DNA from: Candidatus Segatella albertsiae
GTDB lineage: Bacteria; Bacteroidota; Bacteroidia; Bacteroidales; Bacteroidaceae
Length of the DNA: 8,642 nucleotides
Reading direction: 5' to 3'
Assembly (NCBI GenBank): GCA_002451555.1
Contig: DKCU01000041.1
Coordinates: forward strand, 10,003-18,644
Position numbers and translations under genes: made by a program. This document shows positions 5,868 to 8,642 of the stretch, in pieces. The notes below the pieces were generated by a model, which did no database searches, was not told where the DNA came from, and was given only the letters and a program-made list of their open reading frames with translations. Within the stretch, counting starts at the first letter, position 1, and each line of letters opens with the position of its first letter.

Positions 5868-7412
5868 CTATTCTTTTGCTGGCAAAACCTGCTCTATATT
5901 CTGTTCTCTATGGCAAATTCGTACTTCCACGCCAAACTTTTCGTGGATATGCTCCGCCAAGTGCTGGGCTGAATAAACACTGCGATGCTGACCACCTGTA
6001 CATCCGAAACAGAACATCAACGAAGTGAAGCCTCGCTGGATATATCGGTTCACGTGATGGTCGGCGAGCGCATAGACATGTTCCAAGAAATTCAAAATCT
6101 CGCCATCGTCCTCCAAGAATCGGATGACAGGCTCGTCCAAACCAGTCAATTTCTTATAGGGTTCATATCGCCCAGGGTTGTGGGTGCTGCGACAATCGAA
6201 CACATAGCCACCTCCATTGCCCGATGGGTCTTCGGGGATTCCTTTCTTATAAGAGAAACTGAACACCTTCACCACCAATGGTCCCTTGCCGTCATACTTG
6301 GAGAAGGTGGCGGGTCCATCCTGTGGATGAGCACTATAAATATTCTTATCCGTAGTCTTATATCCATCCGAACGATTGACAGCTGCGCTCTCGATGCGAG
6401 CGAACTGTGGCAGTTCGGTGAGCCTTCTCAACATATCCATCATATAAGGATAAGGGAACACCTTCTCACCCATCTTCAGGAGATCACGGAGATTCTGGAT
6501 GGCAGCCGGTATGCTGTCCAAGAAATGTTTCTTTCGCTCGAAGTAGCCTCGGAAGCCATACGCACCTAACACCTGCAAGGTACGGAAGAGGACAAAGAGA
6601 CTCAAACGATTCACAAAATGACGAACCGACGGCACTTCTGTATAATTTTTCAGAGACTGATAGTACTCCCACACCAATTCTCGGCGCAACTTGAATGGAT
6701 ACTTGGCAGATGCTTGCCAAAGGAAAGAAGCCAAATCATAATAGAAAGGACCCTTGCGGCCACCCTGGAAATCAATAAAGTACGGATTTCCATTTTTGTC
6801 AAGCATTATATTGCGCGCTTGAAAGTCTCGATAGAGGAAACAATCCATCTTCTCCGATGTCAAGTCCTTGGCAAAAAGCCGGAAGTTGGCCTCAAGTTTC
6901 AGTTCGTGGAAGTCCAAGTCTGTAGGTTTCAAGAAACAATACTTGAAGTAATTGAGGTCGAAAAGCACACTATCCACATCAAACTCAGGCTGTGGGTAAC
7001 AGTTACCCCAATCCAACCCACGTGCGCCACGCATCTGAATGTTAGGCAATTCACGAATGGTCTTCACCAATAGTTCCTTCTCCTTTTGGTTGTATCTACC
7101 ACCAGCGTCACGCCCACCCTTGATAGCATCGAAGAGAGACACTTCACCAAGGTCGGTCTGGATGTAGCGAAGCTCATCCTCGCTGACAGCCAACACCTTA
7201 GGAACAGGCAGTTGTCGGAGATTAAAATGATTAGCCAAATAGACAAAAGCGTGATCCTCGTCACGACTTGTGCCGATAACACCAATCACCGTTTCGCCAT
7301 CCCCCTTGGAGATTCTAAAATACTGTCGGTTGCTACCTTGACCAGCAAGTTTCACCACATTGGCAGGTTCCTCACCCGCCCAAGACTTATACAGTTCGAT
7401 TAACTTTTCCAC
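5868..7412 (-). CDS. AmgK-like sugar kinase fused to a RapZ C-terminal domain
   Basis: This 514-residue protein has two parts. Residues 1-340 form an aminoglycoside-phosphotransferase-type kinase: nucleotide loop GQGSNRQYFRI (24-34), catalytic loop YRDFQARN (194-201, with Asp196 and Asn201) and metal-binding Asp214 in FIDFQGG. The usual ATP-contacting Lys is absent from the VIGVIG strand, and the first His of the catalytic HxD motif is Tyr194. AmgK relatives also lack that Lys as far as I recall. Residues 376-508 match the RapZ C-terminal domain: FSFSYKKGIP (384-393), VFDCRSTHNPG (404-414), TGLDEPV (423-429), GCTGGQHRSV (470-479) and HRE (501-503). The N-terminal Walker ATPase domain of true RapZ is missing and the kinase stands in its place. 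The start is GTG (7412): an in-frame TAG lies just upstream, there is no nearby ATG, and AGGA stands 7 bases before it. With the MurU-like gene downstream, a role in amino-sugar recycling to a UDP-sugar is likely but unproven. Confidence 0.85.
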   Translation of the reverse strand: MEKLIELYKSWAGEEPANVVKLAGQGSNRQYFRISKGDGETVIGVIGTSRDEDHAFVYLANHFNLRQLPVPKVLAVSEDELRYIQTDLGEVSLFDAIKGGRDAGGRYNQKEKELLVKTIRELPNIQMRGARGLDWGNCYPQPEFDVDSVLFDLNYFKYCFLKPTDLDFHELKLEANFRLFAKDLTSEKMDCFLYRDFQARNIMLDKNGNPYFIDFQGGRKGPFYYDLASFLWQASAKYPFKLRRELVWEYYQSLKNYTEVPSVRHFVNRLSLFVLFRTLQVLGAYGFRGYFERKKHFLDSIPAAIQNLRDLLKMGEKVFPYPYMMDMLRRLTELPQFARIESAAVNRSDGYKTTDKNIYSAHPQDGPATFSKYDGKGPLVVKVFSFSYKKGIPEDPSGNGGGYVFDCRSTHNPGRYEPYKKLTGLDEPVIRFLEDDGEILNFLEHVYALADHHVNRYIQRGFTSLMFCFGCTGGQHRSVYSAQHLAEHIHEKFGVEVRICHREQNIEQVLPAKE

Positions 7413-7456
7413 CTTTATGTCCTATTAATATTTTGCGTTTGGTATTTTACCACCCA

Positions 7457-7678
7457 TCAAACACTCTCGTTATCAGCGTCTTCCTCCAATTTTCGACGTT
7501 TACGTTCATTATCTATCTTTTGGGCGAAATTATCACCGACAAAAAGAATCAACAAGATACCAAGCGTTGTCAAGAACGAATTAGTAGTAGTCATTCCCAA
7601 CAATCCCTTGGTAATATAGACAAGTCCTCCGATAACTATCAAGAAGACTAATGCTTTTTTCCAATCAATATTATACAT
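7457..7678 (-). CDS. 73-residue two-helix membrane protein, function unknown
   Basis: The protein has two membrane helices (about 9-27 and 34-50) and a strongly charged tail (53-73, with ERKRRKLEEDADNE) that should be cytoplasmic. The frame is open 30 codons further upstream, but the ATG at 7678 is chosen: a full promoter at 7704-7735 would start transcription near 7697, inside the longer version, and the extra residues look like translated promoter DNA. It is 44 bases upstream of the kinase-RapZ gene with no promoter seen between, so the two are probably co-transcribed. I recognise no family. Confidence 0.7.
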   Translation of the reverse strand: MYNIDWKKALVFLIVIGGLVYITKGLLGMTTTNSFLTTLGILLILFVGDNFAQKIDNERKRRKLEEDADNESV

Positions 7679-7703
7679 TGCGCAAAATTGTAAATGTTTG
7701 GTG

Positions 7704-7735
7704 CAAAGATAGCATTTTTTGAGGAATACACAAAA
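7704..7735 (-). promoter_or_regulatory. Promoter of the 73-residue gene and the kinase-RapZ gene
   Basis: TTTTG (7735-7731), 19 bases, then TATCTTTG (7711-7704) on the minus strand: a full Bacteroidetes promoter. The expected start of transcription, near 7697, leaves a leader of about 20 bases and fixes the ATG at 7678 as the start of the gene. Confidence 0.65.
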
Positions 7736-7772
7736 TGAATAGGAAACTATTTTCGGTAAAAAGCGCAAATGT

Positions 7773-7808
7773 CTTAACTCCTTAACTCCCTTTAACTCCT
7801 TAACTTCC
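7773..7808. repeat. Degenerate tandem repeat of a CTTAACTCC unit
   Basis: Four copies of an 8-10 base unit (CTTAACTC, CTTAACTCC, CTTTAACTC, CTTAACTTCC) follow one another. On the minus strand this reads as GGAGTTAAG-type repeats, a kind I recall from other Bacteroidales intergenic regions. It lies between the candidate RNA's terminator and the promoter of the 73-residue gene. Confidence 0.65.
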
Positions 7809-7816
7809 TAAAAAAC

Positions 7817-7849
7817 AAAAAAAATCGGATGTCTCACGACAACCGATTT
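7817..7849 (-). terminator. Strong intrinsic terminator (minus strand)
   Basis: A 12-base stem with a single mismatch (7838-7849 with 7822-7833) is closed by a GTGA loop, a GNRA tetraloop in RNA. On the minus strand it is followed by eight T's overlapping the stem foot (complement of 7817-7824). No T run follows on the plus strand. No protein gene lies directly upstream of it on the minus strand. Confidence 0.75.
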
Positions 7850-7940
7850 CCAAAAAACAAACTACTTAAAAACTAATCTACTAAAACAAATCAAAAAAAA
7901 TATCTTTGTCGGTCCGAGACCGATACTTTTCTTATTATAA
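7817..7940 (-). ncRNA. Candidate small RNA of about 125 bases
   Basis: This interval is bounded by its own promoter (7947-7977) and a strong terminator (7817-7849) and contains no start codon with a useful frame. The RNA would begin with an AT-rich leader, then a perfect 6-base hairpin TCGGTC/GACCGA with a 3-base loop (7909-7923), then a run of eight U's, a U-rich single-stranded middle, and the terminator hairpin with its GNRA loop. I do not recognise it as SRP RNA, 6S RNA, tmRNA or RNase P RNA. The existence of a transcript is inferred from promoter and terminator alone. Confidence 0.4.
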
Positions 7941-7946
7941 CCGCTG

Positions 7947-7977
7947 CAAAATTACAAAAAAAGCAAATAACTTCCAA
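7947..7977 (-). promoter_or_regulatory. Promoter of the candidate small RNA
   Basis: TTG (7977-7975), 20 bases, then TAATTTTG (7954-7947) on the minus strand. The -7 box is perfect; the -33 box is minimal. An imperfect palindrome (GCAATTTT-GCG-AAAATTTGC, 7978-7997) touches the -33 box and could be a protein-binding site. Confidence 0.45.
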
Positions 7978-8008
7978 GCAATTTTGCGAAAATTTGCAAG
8001 ATTTTATG

Positions 8009-8057
8009 AAAAAAACAACAAAAATGGGGATAATTCACAAAGAATCATCCCCATTTT
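8009..8057 (-). terminator. Strong intrinsic terminator of the interrupted gene
   Basis: A 16-base stem (8042-8057 with 8021-8036) has one mismatch, which is a G-U pair in the minus-strand RNA, and a 5-base loop. TTTTT, then TTGTTTTTTT, follows on the minus strand. It lies about 30 bases after the stop codon at 8086, so it marks the end of a real minus-strand gene. Confidence 0.75.
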
Positions 8058-8085
8058 GAAACACAAAGTTTGCAAAAGCATACTT

Positions 8086-8188
8086 TTATGCGTCTTGCAT
8101 TTCCTTTTCTTTACCCAACTTACTTGCCTTGTCCAAATCTCTACTCTCTTCCTTGGCCTCAGTGATTGCCATTTTGATGACCTCAATC
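8086..8188 (-). pseudogene. 3' remnant of a gene cut by the insertion sequence
   Basis: The last 33 codons of a minus-strand frame are left, ending in KLGKEKEMQDA and a TAA stop at 8086. The peptide is charged, helical-looking and of protein-like composition (IEVIKMAITEAKEES at its start). The frame continues only briefly into the insertion sequence and meets TAG at about 8220. A strong terminator follows at the right distance, so this was probably the true end of a gene. The protein family is not recognisable from so little. A free-standing short frame from the ATG within it (28 residues) is an alternative, but no promoter was seen for it. Confidence 0.5.
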
Positions 8189-8642
8189 GGGTCACCTGCA
8201 AAAGTGTGTGGATTGATATACTAAACCTGTTGTCGTTTCGTTCTTTGTAAAATAGAGAATGAAAAGATGAAAGAATATATAGCACTTGCAACTTGTATCC
8301 TTCCAGAAGGGATGTTAGATTGGTTTAATCTGAAAGATGTGCGTCTTACTTCGAACAATGGTAAGACCTCAATCCACATATACCTCGACGAAAACGAGAA
8401 TACTCCTGATGAGCGAACCGACTTACGTCCTAATGGCTTTACTCGTGAAAGTGTCTTCCATGACTTTCCTATTCGCGGTCAAGAAGTCCTCCTTCATGTT
8501 CGCCGTCGCCGCTGGCTTGACAGTGAAGGAGGCAATGTCATGACTGCTTGTAAGTTCGTGCAAGAGTCCACCCGCTGCTCCAATGAGTTGGCGGCTTTTT
8601 TAAAAGATGCGTTTGGAGACACACCCTATAACGGCCCGTTCA
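8189..8642 (+). mobile_element. ISAon1-type insertion sequence, left part
   Basis: The element is recognised by its first open reading frame (8267 onward). The left end is put near 8189, where GGGTCACCTGCAAAAG begins, because a minus-strand coding remnant stops being protein-like there. A leader of 78 bases then precedes the ATG. The right end, the second transposase frame, the matching inverted repeat and any target duplication lie outside the window, so the boundary is tentative. Confidence 0.65.
8267..8642 (+). CDS. ISAon1-family transposase N-region protein, 3' end beyond window
   Basis: The first 125 residues are present. The hallmarks are ILPEGMLDWF (11-20), SIHIYLDE (35-42), LRPNGF (53-58), and DFPIRGQEVLLHVRRRRWLD (66-85). 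These are the conserved blocks of the small protein encoded upstream of the DDE transposase in ISAon1-type elements of Bacteroidetes. The Arg-rich block and scattered Cys residues suggest DNA binding to the element ends. The start is the ATG at 8267; an ATG at 8259 is out of frame and closes at once. Near the window edge the frame crosses T TTT TTA (8596-8602), a known slippery heptamer, in the correct register. The protein continues past 8642. Confidence 0.85.
   Translation, partial: MKEYIALATCILPEGMLDWFNLKDVRLTSNNGKTSIHIYLDENENTPDERTDLRPNGFTRESVFHDFPIRGQEVLLHVRRRRWLDSEGGNVMTACKFVQESTRCSNELAAFLKDAFGDTPYNGPF

Noticed and set aside
7901..7908. TATCTTTG on the plus strand as a -7 box
   Set aside because: No -33 element is seen at 19-21 bases upstream and no plus-strand gene follows. 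It lies inside the candidate minus-strand RNA.
7906..8250. Plus-strand frame of 114 codons
   Set aside because: It crosses two terminators, a promoter and the start of the insertion sequence, and its peptide has no protein-like pattern.
8004..8291. Minus-strand frame of 95 codons
   Set aside because: It runs across the insertion sequence boundary and through a strong terminator hairpin. The better minus-strand reading here is the frame ending at 8086.
1..8642. CRISPR array, tRNA or rRNA genes
   Set aside because: No regularly spaced repeats, cloverleaf or ribosomal RNA core sequence was seen on either strand.

Overview
The window looks like chromosomal DNA from a Bacteroidales bacterium, most likely a Prevotellaceae member of the Prevotella/Segatella copri type. 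The reasons are an outer-membrane TonB-dependent receptor of a Bacteroidetes kind, several promoters of the Bacteroidetes form (TTTG or TTG, about 19-20 bases, then TAnnTTTG), few Shine-Dalgarno sites, AT-rich spacers with the short tandem repeats common in this group, and an ISAon1-type insertion sequence. The genus is inferred from overall resemblance, not from a marker gene.

Left part (1-2880): a TonB-dependent receptor gene on the minus strand runs off the left edge. It is divergent from a plus-strand gene for a membrane-anchored regulator with a C-terminal OmpR/PhoB-type winged helix. The 241-base spacer holds a promoter for each gene. Directly upstream of the receptor's -33 box are two 11-base direct repeats strikingly like a PhoB box. 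The likely reading is a local sensor-regulator controlling an uptake receptor. Two related hairpins end the regulator gene, and the second also ends guaA from the other side.

Middle part (2944-7735), all minus strand: in transcription order, a 73-residue two-helix membrane protein; a fusion of an AmgK-like sugar kinase with a RapZ C-terminal domain; an 84-residue membrane protein; a 35-residue one-helix microprotein; a MurU-like sugar-1-phosphate nucleotidyltransferase; and guaA (GMP synthase). Promoters lie before the 73-residue gene and before the 84-residue gene, and a probable one before guaA. The kinase and nucleotidyltransferase together resemble the AmgK-MurU route that recycles MurNAc to UDP-MurNAc. 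The RapZ domain, which binds glucosamine-6-phosphate in E. coli, may let the kinase sense amino-sugar supply.

Right part (7679-8642): from 7679 to 8085 there is no convincing protein gene. It holds a promoter, a degenerate tandem repeat, a candidate RNA of about 125 bases with its own promoter and strong terminator, and a second strong terminator. That second terminator follows the last 33 codons of a minus-strand gene that appears to have been cut by an insertion sequence. The insertion sequence begins near 8189 and its first open reading frame (ISAon1 N-region protein) runs off the right edge.
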